A stretch of DNA of 64,000 bases from Gp6-AA45 sp035652075 (lineage in GTDB: Bacteria > Acidobacteriota > Vicinamibacteria > Vicinamibacterales > CAVVIG01). How positions within the stretch are numbered: the first letter of the stretch is position 1; every line of letters begins with the position of its first letter. The stretch is from contig DASREL010000116.1 of assembly GCA_035652075.1 (NCBI GenBank), positions 86,376 to 150,375 on the forward strand, in the 5' to 3' direction. Below are positions 17,073 to 24,437 of this stretch, piece after piece. A program made the translations under genes and the position numbers. Below the pieces are notes generated by a model. It did no database searches. It was not told the origin of the DNA and worked only from the letters and a program-made list of their open reading frames with translations.

Positions 17073-18099
17073 GCTTCTCCTCGAGTTCGGCGATGCGTTG
17101 CTCGAGTTCTTCAACGCGTTTCTTGAGTGTGGGAAGCTGGCGATAGACCACCGACGCCCGGCGCCAGTCGTTGTGATCGATCGCGGGAGATCCGGTCACG
17201 AATCCGTTCGCGTCCACCGACTGCAGCACCGCGCTCTTCGCGCCGACTTTCGCGCCGCGCCCGACGCGCAAATGACCGGCGATGCCGCTTTGCCCCGCAA
17301 CCGTCACGTCGTCTTCGATGACCGTGCTGCCGGCGATCCCGACCTGCGCGACGAGCAGCACGCGCTTTCCGAGTTTGACGCCGTGCGCGATGTGGACGAG
17401 GTTGTCGATCTTCGTTCCCGCGCCGATGCGCGTCTCGCCGACGGCCGGGCGGTCGACGGTCGAATTCGACCCGATCTCGACATCGTCTTCGATGACGATG
17501 CTCGCTTCCTGCGGGATCTTGACGTGGGTGCCGTCATCGTCGGTCGCAAAGCCGTAGCCGTCGCTGCCGATGACGACGCCGTTCTGCAGGATGACGCGGT
17601 GGCCGATCGTCACGCGATCGCGGATCGCGCACTGCGAGTGAATGATGCAATCGTCGCCGATGCGCACGCCGGCGCCGATGACGACGTTCGGGTGGACGAT
17701 CGTGCGCGCCCCGATCGTGGCGCGCGCACCGACGGTCACAAACGGGCCGATGGACGCATCGCTGGCGACCGTGGCGTCGACGGCGACCGAGCTCAGCCGG
17801 TCGATCCCCGGCGGGGGTGGCGTGGTGCCGACGAGCAGGTTCAGCGCACGAGCGAACGCGGCATACGGATTCCCACATCGCAGCGTGGCGCAGCCGGTCG
17901 GCGCCGGCTCTGCCACGTCGCGGCCGAGGATGACCGCCGATGCGCGCGTCGATGTCAGTTGCTCGAGGTACTTGGGGTTGGAAACGAAGGTCAGGTCGCC
18001 GCGTTCCGCCTGCTGAAGCCCGGCGACGCGCACGATCTCGATGGACGGATCGCCCTCGAGGGCACACCCCAACCGGTCAGCGATCTCCTGAAGCTTCAA
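17059..18099 (-). CDS. lpxD: UDP-3-O-acylglucosamine N-acyltransferase
   Basis: A 346-residue left-handed beta-helix acyltransferase for the third step of lipid A synthesis. An N-terminal uridine-binding domain (residues 1-100, with FVSNPKY) precedes hexapeptide repeats over about 105-290. The catalytic His lies in VHIAHGV. The C-terminal helix (KKRVEELEQRIAELEEKL) is longer and more coiled-coil-like than usual. The start is TTG 18099, which lies inside an inverted repeat and has no obvious ribosome site, so initiation may depend on hairpin structure. It is the first gene of the envelope operon. Confidence 0.94.
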   Translation of the reverse strand: MKLQEIADRLGCALEGDPSIEIVRVAGLQQAERGDLTFVSNPKYLEQLTSTRASAVILGRDVAEPAPTGCATLRCGNPYAAFARALNLLVGTTPPPPGIDRLSSVAVDATVASDASIGPFVTVGARATIGARTIVHPNVVIGAGVRIGDDCIIHSQCAIRDRVTIGHRVILQNGVVIGSDGYGFATDDDGTHVKIPQEASIVIEDDVEIGSNSTVDRPAVGETRIGAGTKIDNLVHIAHGVKLGKRVLLVAQVGIAGSTVIEDDVTVAGQSGIAGHLRVGRGAKVGAKSAVLQSVDANGFVTGSPAIDHNDWRRASVVYRQLPTLKKRVEELEQRIAELEEKLAKT

Positions 18100-18138
18100 G
18101 GGATTTGAGGATATCCTAGCATCCTCAAATCCCTGAAG
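18094..18138. repeat. Inverted repeat covering the lpxD start codon
   Basis: Left arm 18094-18112 (CTTCAAGGGATTTGAGGAT) and right arm 18121-18138 (ATCCTCAAATCCCTGAAG) are reverse complements apart from one extra A. The lpxD TTG (18097-18099 on the minus strand) is in the left arm. The stop of the next upstream small gene is at 18145-18147, just outside. Confidence 0.85.
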
Positions 18139-18144
18139 GAGACG

Positions 18145-18294
18145 CTAAACCGATGTTCTGCGTCCGCTCACGAGGTTGACGATAAACAGGACGAGCGCGA
18201 TGACGAGCAGGATGTGGATTGCGCCAGCGGCGACTTTGAACGCCAGGCCGAGCGCCCACAAGATGAGCAGCAGAACGATCAACGTCCACAACAT
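18145..18294 (-). CDS. Small two-helix membrane protein, Lmo0937/DUF5670-like (49 aa)
   Basis: A 49-residue hydrophobic protein beginning MLWTLIVLLLILWALGLA and ending LVSGRRTSV. It has two membrane segments separated by a short FKVAAGAIH loop, the pattern of the widespread Lmo0937 family of tiny membrane proteins. A strong GAGGAGG site lies about 10 nt before the ATG. Function of the family is not established; members are often stress-induced. It is shorter than usual gene-finding cut-offs and could be missed in automated annotation. Confidence 0.82.
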   Translation of the reverse strand: MLWTLIVLLLILWALGLAFKVAAGAIHILLVIALVLFIVNLVSGRRTSV

Positions 18295-18333
18295 GGTGCG
18301 GTGCCTCCTCGGCGAATTTGATCCGCAAGCGAT

Positions 18334-18753
18334 ATGCCACTAACGCAGGTTGTCCTTCGTTTACTGCTGGCCGCCGGGCTCGGCGCGGCGATCGGCATCG
18401 AGCGCGAGCTCAGGCGTAAGCCGGCCGGCTTGCGCACCAACATCCTCATCGCACTCGGGTCGGCGCTGTTCACCGTCATGTCGCTGCAACTCGGCGCCAT
18501 CGGTCACAACGAAGATCGACTCGCGTCGACGATCGTCACCGGCGTGGGATTTCTCGGCGCGGGCGCGATCATGCGCGGCGGCGGCAGCGTGCATGGCCTG
18601 ACGACGGCCGCCACGATCTGGGTGAACGCCGCCGTCGGCGTCGCCGCCGGCGCGGGCGAATACGCGATCGCGAGCGTCGGGACGGCGATTACCCTTATCG
18701 TCCTCGGGGTGCTGGCGCCGCTGGAGGCATATTTCGAGCGTCGCCCTTCTTGA
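18334..18753 (+). CDS. MgtC/SapB family membrane protein
   Basis: A 139-residue protein with about four membrane segments and the family motifs IGIERELRRKPAGLRTN (about 20-36) and GVGFLGAGAIMR (about 71-82), including GLTTAATIWVNAAVG. It is the short version without the C-terminal ACT-like domain of virulence MgtC. Family members are linked to Mg2+ limitation, acid tolerance and F-ATPase modulation in other bacteria. Its 3' end overlaps the phospholipase-like gene on the other strand by 59 bp. Confidence 0.93.
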   Translation: MPLTQVVLRLLLAAGLGAAIGIERELRRKPAGLRTNILIALGSALFTVMSLQLGAIGHNEDRLASTIVTGVGFLGAGAIMRGGGSVHGLTTAATIWVNAAVGVAAGAGEYAIASVGTAITLIVLGVLAPLEAYFERRPS

Positions 18754-19630
18754 CCTTTTGCGGCCTCCGACGTGCGCCGCTCTGATTCACGTCCGGCTTC
18801 CCTGCTGCTTCCCACGCCCCGACCATCAATCCTGCCGTGTTCGAAATCGCCGTCGCGAGACGCTGCTCGAGAATCGGTTTCATCTTTGCGAAGAACGTGT
18901 CGAAGTAATCGTCGTCGTATTCGTCTTTTCCGGCGACGGCTTCTTTATCAGCCGCCAGCACGCGGTCGACGTCCTTGTAGCTGTCGAGGAGCGTGTCGAA
19001 GGCGAGGTCGCGCGCGTTGGTCACCGGTTTGACGGACGGCGGCACGATCGTCAACTGGCGTTCGTACCGCTCGAACAACGCCGTCTCGAACCGGCTGTGC
19101 AACCCGTCTTGTCCGTGTTCGCGGCCGTCGTAGTCGTACGTCGCATGCAGCGGCTGCGTCGCGTCCTGGATATAGTGCGCGGCGATCGCACTGAAATAGA
19201 CGACGTTGCCGCCGCTGAATTCGCCCCGCCGCCCAGCCGCTTCGAATGCGCGACGCAGGTTGCCGAACTCCTCGGCGAACCGCCACGGCAACGTGCCGTT
19301 CTCATGAATCGTCGCGGTGCCGAACTTCTCGATCGCCGCTCCGTACTCGCGGGGCAACGCGCCGAACGGATACGCGCCGTACTCTTTCACGCCGAAGTCG
19401 ACGAAATGGTTCTTGTCGTCCTCCCACCCGGCCGTGCGCCAGAGATCGGGATCGACGACGCGCAGGATCAGCTCGTCGCGGTGGGCGTCGAAGAACGGTT
19501 TGATCGCTGGCGGCAGCAGATCGATGGCGCGCCGCATGATGTAGCGATGCGCCGCGGTACCCCACGCGTACGAGGGCGTGGCGGTCAGCGCGAGGACGGC
19601 GACGAGCGCGAGGACGAGCGGTTTCCGCAT
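18695..19630 (-). CDS. Exported zinc-dependent phospholipase C / nuclease P1-like enzyme
   Basis: A 311-residue protein with a signal peptide ending at about residue 22. The mature chain would begin WGTAAHR, as in the phospholipase C/P1 nuclease fold where the N-terminal Trp is a zinc ligand. Other likely ligands are H29, D60, H76 and the AHYIQDATQPLH block (H152, D156, H162). Substrate (phospholipid or single-stranded nucleic acid) cannot be decided from this. The C-terminal 30 residues are basic and Pro/Ala-rich and lie in the 59-bp overlap with mgtC. It is divergent from the YdjM-like gene with only 18 bp between starts. Confidence 0.87.
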   Translation of the reverse strand: MRKPLVLALVAVLALTATPSYAWGTAAHRYIMRRAIDLLPPAIKPFFDAHRDELILRVVDPDLWRTAGWEDDKNHFVDFGVKEYGAYPFGALPREYGAAIEKFGTATIHENGTLPWRFAEEFGNLRRAFEAAGRRGEFSGGNVVYFSAIAAHYIQDATQPLHATYDYDGREHGQDGLHSRFETALFERYERQLTIVPPSVKPVTNARDLAFDTLLDSYKDVDRVLAADKEAVAGKDEYDDDYFDTFFAKMKPILEQRLATAISNTAGLMVGAWEAAGKPDVNQSGARRRPQKVKKGDARNMPPAAPAPRGR

Positions 19631-19648
19631 GTTGGTATATTAATTTGA

Positions 19649-20773
19649 TTGGACAACGTTACTCACACGCTCTTCGCGATCACGGTCGGACGCACGTCGC
19701 TCGGCCGTGCCGGTCGCGGCACCACGGCAGCGCTCGTCCTCGCCACCAACGCGCCTGACATCGATATCGTCACCGCACTTCGCGGCGGCACGAACTACCT
19801 GCATTGGCATCGCGGTCCCACGCATGGACCGATCGGCGTCGTCCTGCTCGGCGCGCTCAGCGCGGCGATCGCGCACTACGGGATGCGGCTGTGGGACGCG
19901 CGCGCTGGCGGCCGAGGCGCGCGCCGGCCGGCCGCCACGTTTCCGATGCTGCTGGCGATGTCGATCATGATGGTCGCGTTCCACCTGTTGATGGATCTGC
20001 CGACGTCGTACGGCACGCGTGTGCTGAGCCCGTTCGACTGGCACTGGTACGCCTTCGACTGGATGCCGATCGTCGATGTGTACCTGCTGATCGCGCTCGC
20101 CGCGGGACTCCTCTTCGGCAATCGGTCCGCGGATGCGAAACAGCGATACGCGTCGATCGCCTTCGTCGCGATGGCGGCGATCTACGGTGTACGCGCATTT
20201 GCGCATCACCAGGCGATCGAGCTGGCGCCCCGGCTCTTCGGCCCGACGCTACCAGCGAAATGCGCGGATGCTCCTGATACGTCGTCCGCGCTCGATGTCT
20301 GGCCCAGACAGACCTCCAAACTGCGAACTGAAAGCTCCGAACCCAGAACTCGGCGATGTCTCATCGAAATCGCCGCGATGCCGACGTTCACGTCTCCCTT
20401 CGACTGGCGCATCATCGCGCAAATGTCGAACGGCTACGAGATCCATGACGTCAACGTGCTCGATGCGCGGTTTCGAGAGCCGGCGGCCGAAGGCGAAGTG
20501 TTCTGGCGTCAATCGGTGCGCTATCCGAACATCTGGACACCCGCGACGGTCCAGGCGACGGCTGCGCCGGTCGTAAACGTCTTTCTCGGATTTTCGCGGT
20601 TTCCCGACGCGCGGACGGTGACGGACAAGAACGGCGCCACGACCGTCCGTTTCGACGACATGCGCTTCGCATCGGGATTCGTCGCGATGGAACAGCGCGT
20701 CCGGCCGTTTACCGTCACCGTCCATCTCGACACGAACGGCCGCATCGTGGACAGTTCGCTCGGCGCACGCTGA
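19649..20773 (+). CDS. YdjM/LexA-regulated-type membrane-bound metal-dependent hydrolase
   Basis: A 374-residue protein of the YdjM-like family. It starts with the typical MDNVTHTLFA, then NAPDID (34-39) and LHWHRGPTH (51-59), which supply likely metal ligands. About five membrane helices follow, with HLLMDLPTSYGT and FDWHWYAFDW. A soluble C-terminal domain of about 150 residues is separated by a linker encoded by a heptad repeat array (20317-20351). The start is TTG; no ATG fits the conserved N-terminus. The physiological substrate is unknown for the family. It is followed directly by endonuclease IV. Confidence 0.88.
   Translation: MDNVTHTLFAITVGRTSLGRAGRGTTAALVLATNAPDIDIVTALRGGTNYLHWHRGPTHGPIGVVLLGALSAAIAHYGMRLWDARAGGRGARRPAATFPMLLAMSIMMVAFHLLMDLPTSYGTRVLSPFDWHWYAFDWMPIVDVYLLIALAAGLLFGNRSADAKQRYASIAFVAMAAIYGVRAFAHHQAIELAPRLFGPTLPAKCADAPDTSSALDVWPRQTSKLRTESSEPRTRRCLIEIAAMPTFTSPFDWRIIAQMSNGYEIHDVNVLDARFREPAAEGEVFWRQSVRYPNIWTPATVQATAAPVVNVFLGFSRFPDARTVTDKNGATTVRFDDMRFASGFVAMEQRVRPFTVTVHLDTNGRIVDSSLGAR
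20317..20351. repeat. Heptad array (5 units, NGAACTN) inside a coding region
   Basis: Units caaactg, cgaactg, aaagctc, cgaaccc and agaactc run head to tail. Because 7 is not a multiple of 3, each unit is read in a different frame, giving the polar linker SKLRTESSEPRTRR between the membrane part and the C-terminal domain of the YdjM-like hydrolase. Confidence 0.75.
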
Positions 20774-21651
20774 TGCCTCGCCTCGGCGCGCACATGTCGG
20801 TCGCCGGCGGGCTGCCGCGCGCCGTCGAGCGCGCGGTCGTGCACCGGTGTGCGTCGCTCCAGATTTTCGCGAAGAACGCGAGCCAATGGAAAGGCCGGGC
20901 AATTCCGCCCGAAGAAATTCGCGAGTTCCGCGCACGCGTGCAGTCGTCGGGCATCTGGCCGGTCGTGTCGCACGCCAGCTACTTGATCAACCTCGCGTCG
21001 ACGAACCGGTCGTTGCGCCGGCAGTCGATGGACGCGATGGGCGACGAGCTCGATCGTGCGGAAGCGCTCGGCCTGCTCGGCGTCGTCTTGCATCCCGGCT
21101 GTTACACGCTCGGCAACGAAGCCGATGGACTTCAGCTGATCGCCGAAGGCCTGCTCGACCTTCTGCGCGACCGGCGTCGAGGCCGGACGATGATCCTGCT
21201 CGAGCAGACGGCCGGACAAGGGACGGCGCTCGGCGCGACGTTCGAGCAGCTCGCGTCGATCATCGCGAAGATGAACGATCACAAGCGGGTCGGCGTCTGC
21301 CTCGACACGTGTCATCTGCTCGCCGCCGGGTACGACCTGACGACGCCGGAGGGCTACGCATCGACGTTTGCGCAATTCGAGAGGCTGATCGGGCTCGATC
21401 GATTGAAAGCGTTTCACATGAACGACTCGAAGCGGCCGCTCGGCAGCCGCGTCGATCGTCACGAACACATCGGCAAGGGCTTCGTCGGCCTCAACGCGTT
21501 CCGCCGCCTCGTCAACGATCCGCGATTTCGCGATCTGCCGATGATGCTCGAAACGCCGAAGACGGAAGGCCGCTCGCCGTCCAACGTTCAGGTCGATCCG
21601 CTCGACCGGAAGAACCTCAACGCGCTTCGCCGGCTGATCACTGTTTCTTGA
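20773..21651 (+). CDS. nfo: Deoxyribonuclease IV (AP endonuclease)
   Basis: A 292-residue TIM-barrel zinc enzyme of base-excision repair that cleaves 5' of abasic sites. Family motifs are present in order: LGAHMSVAGG at the N-terminus, SHASYLINLAS, GVVLHPGCYTLG, LLEQTAGQG, VCLDTCHLLAAGYD, FHMNDSKRPLGSRVDRHEHIGKG and LETPK. All expected His/Glu/Asp ligands are visible. Its ATG overlaps the stop of the YdjM-like gene (TGATG), suggesting coupling. The 3' end overlaps the PepSY gene on the other strand by 14 bp. Confidence 0.96.
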   Translation: MPRLGAHMSVAGGLPRAVERAVVHRCASLQIFAKNASQWKGRAIPPEEIREFRARVQSSGIWPVVSHASYLINLASTNRSLRRQSMDAMGDELDRAEALGLLGVVLHPGCYTLGNEADGLQLIAEGLLDLLRDRRRGRTMILLEQTAGQGTALGATFEQLASIIAKMNDHKRVGVCLDTCHLLAAGYDLTTPEGYASTFAQFERLIGLDRLKAFHMNDSKRPLGSRVDRHEHIGKGFVGLNAFRRLVNDPRFRDLPMMLETPKTEGRSPSNVQVDPLDRKNLNALRRLITVS

Positions 21652-22690
21652 GCCACATCACGATGCCCGTAACCAGCTGTGCCACGACCGCGAGGCTCGC
21701 GAGTGACATCACGATCTTGCTCGGCATGCCGAACACGTCGCCGGTGTGGATCGCGCGGTTCAATGTGATCAGGCGCGTGCCGCTCGGCGCTTCGCGCGAT
21801 CCCTCGACAGCCAGGACGCCGCCGCCGTACTGATCGATCACGATGCGGCTGCGGCCGCCCGGCGTGCGGTCTTCGGGATAGCGCGCCGACACGTTGTAGG
21901 TGCCTGTCGGCGCAGGCACGTTGATCGAGATCGGCGTCGCGTCCGGCAGGCTTGCGCGCGCGACCGCCAGCGCCTGATCGGGACCGATCGGCGACCCTGA
22001 CGGCGTCACGTCAAACGTCCGCGGCGGCGCGTACATCATCCCCGGCCGCGAATGCGTCGCGGCGTAGATCAGCGGCTGAATGCGGTCATCGAATCCGATG
22101 ACGATGCCGGTGATTGCGATCGCGAGGAGAAACACGAGCGAGAAGACGCCGACCGCGTTGTGCACGTCGAACCAGAACCGTCGTCCTGCGGCAGCGACGT
22201 CGATGGCGACGCGTTTCACCGGCCACCACAAATACAGCCCGGTCACAATCAGGAGCAACAGCGACGCACCCGCCCACGTCATGATCGTCTTCCCGCTGTC
22301 CGAACGGTTCTGAATCAGCAGCCGGAGATGCAGCTGGTGGATGCGACTCAAGAAGTCAGGATTCGGATTGCGTTCGCCGAGAATCTCGCCGGTGTATTGA
22401 TTGACGAACACGCCGCGACGACCGAGTAACACCTGCCACGACAAGTCCGGCGAGACGGACAACAGGAAGCCCGTCACGCGTTGTCCAGGGATCGCCTTCG
22501 CCGCCGCCGTGCCTAACTCCGCAAGCGACTTCGGCTCCCCGCTGGGCACGACGTACGACACATGTGCGTGCAGCATGTGATCGAGTTCCGGTTCGAACGC
22601 CATGATCGAACCGGTGATGCCGAAGATGAGCAGGAAGAGGCCCGAAACGAGAGCCAGCGTCAGGTGAATGTTGAGGATGATTCGACGCAT
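21638..22690 (-). CDS. PepSY-associated membrane protein (iron-reductase-like)
   Basis: A 350-residue protein of the PepSY-TM family: helix 1 at about 8-30 (LALVSGLFLLIFGITGSIMAF), two periplasmic PepSY-like domains, and three further helices including WAGASLLLLIVTGLYLWWP and a C-terminal one ending MWLKKQ. Conserved histidines near helices (HQLHLRLL, DVHNAVG, AIHTGDVFG) suggest haem binding, as in siderophore-iron reductases often found near TonB receptors. No receptor is nearby here. Start ATG 22690; the longer frame to 22843 has no support. Confidence 0.88.
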   Translation of the reverse strand: MRRIILNIHLTLALVSGLFLLIFGITGSIMAFEPELDHMLHAHVSYVVPSGEPKSLAELGTAAAKAIPGQRVTGFLLSVSPDLSWQVLLGRRGVFVNQYTGEILGERNPNPDFLSRIHQLHLRLLIQNRSDSGKTIMTWAGASLLLLIVTGLYLWWPVKRVAIDVAAAGRRFWFDVHNAVGVFSLVFLLAIAITGIVIGFDDRIQPLIYAATHSRPGMMYAPPRTFDVTPSGSPIGPDQALAVARASLPDATPISINVPAPTGTYNVSARYPEDRTPGGRSRIVIDQYGGGVLAVEGSREAPSGTRLITLNRAIHTGDVFGMPSKIVMSLASLAVVAQLVTGIVMWLKKQ

Positions 22691-22712
22691 ATGCGGAGAC
22701 GGAGATTTTCTA

Positions 22713-22741
22713 CCACGGAGGACACCGGGAGACACCGAGGG
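22713..22741. repeat. Short G/A-rich intergenic repeat
   Basis: The gap between AmmeMemo protein A and the PepSY gene carries CACGGAGGACACC and GGGAGACACCGAGG, two copies of a GACACCG core 10 bp apart. This wording resembles boilerplate intergenic repeats known from acidobacterial genomes. I see no clear heptad register here. Confidence 0.45.
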
Positions 22742-22746
22742 TGAAA

Positions 22747-23292
22747 CTATTTTTTCTCGACCTCTCCGAAAACCTCCGCCTCGAACCGCCACAACTTCGC
22801 GCCGTTCCTCCATGCATCGCGCGGCAGACCGGCTTTCTGACACGTGTGATCGAGGAATGTCTCAGCGTTCCAGTTCCATTCCGTCGCCACCTGCGGCAGC
22901 AGCAATCCGCGGTTCCATCCCTGTTCGACAACCAGACCGTGACGACCGATCTCGATGTCGCCGGGACCGGCGATCGGCTCGAGCGGACCGAGCAGCGAGA
23001 TCTCGAGGTCGATGTCGTCGAGTTCTGCCGCGGAGATCGGCGGGAACCGCGGATCCGTGGTGGCTGCGGCAACCGCGCAGCGTGCGACGACGCGGCCGAT
23101 CGGTTCGGACGCCTGAATGTGGCCGATGCAGCCGCGCAGATCGCCATGACGGTGAATCGTGACGAACGCTCCGCCAGGCCGCGCCAGCGCACCCTCGACG
23201 TTGTGCACGGCCGCCGGTGTCGATCGCACGTGCGCGGCAATCGCTTCGCGCGCGATCCGCAGAAGCTGCGCGCGATCGCCGGATGACGTCAT
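22747..23292 (-). CDS. amrA: AmmeMemoRadiSam system protein A (AMMECR1 domain)
   Basis: A 181-residue AMMECR1-fold protein. The signature GGAFVTIHRHGDLRGCIGHI (about 40-59) includes the invariant LRGCIG core, and the DLEISLLGPLEPI strand also matches. In the AmmeMemoRadiSam system this protein occurs with a Memo-like protein and a radical SAM enzyme; the product is not known to me. The Memo gene is directly upstream with a 4-bp overlap, but no radical SAM gene lies within this window. Confidence 0.93.
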   Translation of the reverse strand: MTSSGDRAQLLRIAREAIAAHVRSTPAAVHNVEGALARPGGAFVTIHRHGDLRGCIGHIQASEPIGRVVARCAVAAATTDPRFPPISAAELDDIDLEISLLGPLEPIAGPGDIEIGRHGLVVEQGWNRGLLLPQVATEWNWNAETFLDHTCQKAGLPRDAWRNGAKLWRFEAEVFGEVEKK

Positions 23293-24113
23293 GATTGAAA
23301 GTTCCCCAGTGCCGCAGCCATGTACCCGACGACGGCTGACTTGTCGCCAGACACGTCACCAGAATCGGCGTAGTGAAGGACGCGCGCGTCTCTTGCACCG
23401 AGCAGCTTCGCCGCACGCATGACGCTGACCGTCGGTCCGCCGCCGCAGGCGTGGTCCGGCTGCTGGTTCAGCGCGCGCTGCAGCCCGTCCGCATCGAACC
23501 GCTCGACGCAGTCGATGACGACGCGGTCGAGCGTCGCCGCGGTGTCGGCATCGTGGTAGTGCGAGAGGTCGGTGCTCGCGACGAGCAGCGCGTCTCGCGA
23601 CGAGAGCACGTCACCCAGCGCGTCGCCCAGCGATCGCGCGGTCTCTGCAGTCTGATAACCCATCACGAGCGGCACGATCCTGGTCCGCGGGGCGAGATGC
23701 TTCACGAACGGCAGCTGCATCTCGAGCGAGTGCTCGCGCGCGTGCGCCGCCTCATGCTCGCGCACGATCGGCGTCGCGCGCATCAACTCCGCGGCGCAGA
23801 CGTCGTCGATATCGACCACGCCGAACGGCGTTTCGAATCCGCCCGTCGCTTGAATGGCCACACCGTTGAACCCGACGAAGTGCGACGGTCCCACGAGGAC
23901 CGCGACCTCGAACGTACGCTCGCGCAGCAGCCGATAGGCGTGCGCCGCAATCGGACCGGAGTACATCAGCCCTGCATGCGGCGCGATCAACGCGACCAGG
24001 TCGCCGCGGACGTCGCGTGTCGCAGCGGCGAGATAGCGATCGACCTCCGCCGCGAGCTGACGCGGGTCGCCCGGATACCACGTCCCGGCCACGGCGGCGC
24101 GTCGCGTTGCCAT
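23289..24113 (-). CDS. amrB: AmmeMemoRadiSam system protein B (MEMO1 family)
   Basis: A 274-residue protein of the MEMO1 family, related in fold to class III extradiol dioxygenases. It shows AGTWYPGD at the start, LIAPHAGLMYSGP, VGPSHFVGF, AREHSLEMQLPF and STDLSHYHDA, which together carry the conserved His residues of the metal-like site. Start ATG 24113; the longer frame to 24485 runs antisense to gatC. It is divergent from gatC with only 24 bp between the two starts and overlaps amrA by 4 bp. Confidence 0.94.
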   Translation of the reverse strand: MATRRAAVAGTWYPGDPRQLAAEVDRYLAAATRDVRGDLVALIAPHAGLMYSGPIAAHAYRLLRERTFEVAVLVGPSHFVGFNGVAIQATGGFETPFGVVDIDDVCAAELMRATPIVREHEAAHAREHSLEMQLPFVKHLAPRTRIVPLVMGYQTAETARSLGDALGDVLSSRDALLVASTDLSHYHDADTAATLDRVVIDCVERFDADGLQRALNQQPDHACGGGPTVSVMRAAKLLGARDARVLHYADSGDVSGDKSAVVGYMAAALGNFQS

Positions 24114-24137
24114 CGTCTTCACATTGTAGAATCGGCC

Positions 24138-24437
24138 ATGGCCGATCCAGCTGCGCAGTTCGACGTGTCCGCCGTCGCTGCGCTGGCGAACCTCGACGTG
24201 ACCGCCGACGAGCTGCGCCTGTTCGCGCAGCAGCTCGGCGATGTGCTGGCCTACGCGCAAGAACTGCAGCAGATCGACACGACCGGTGTCCCGCCCACGG
24301 CGAGCATCGGCACGCGTCACGGCGTCGACCGCCCGGACGTCACGCAGCCGTCGCTCGATCGCGACGGCGCGCTCGCCGCGGCGCCCGACGCGAACGTGGA
24401 CGAGGGCTTCTTCAAGGTGCCGCGGGTCATCGGATGA
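24138..24437 (+). CDS. gatC: Asp/Glu-tRNA amidotransferase subunit C
   Basis: A 99-residue GatC that wraps GatA and GatB in the amidotransferase. It has the expected helical start (VSAVAALANLDVTADEL), the FAQQLGDVLAYAQELQQIDT helix and the C-terminal DEGFFKVPRVIG block. ATG 24138 is the family start; an upstream in-frame region runs antisense to amrB. Its stop overlaps the gatA start (ATGA). gatB is not in the window. Confidence 0.94.
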   Translation: MADPAAQFDVSAVAALANLDVTADELRLFAQQLGDVLAYAQELQQIDTTGVPPTASIGTRHGVDRPDVTQPSLDRDGALAAAPDANVDEGFFKVPRVIG

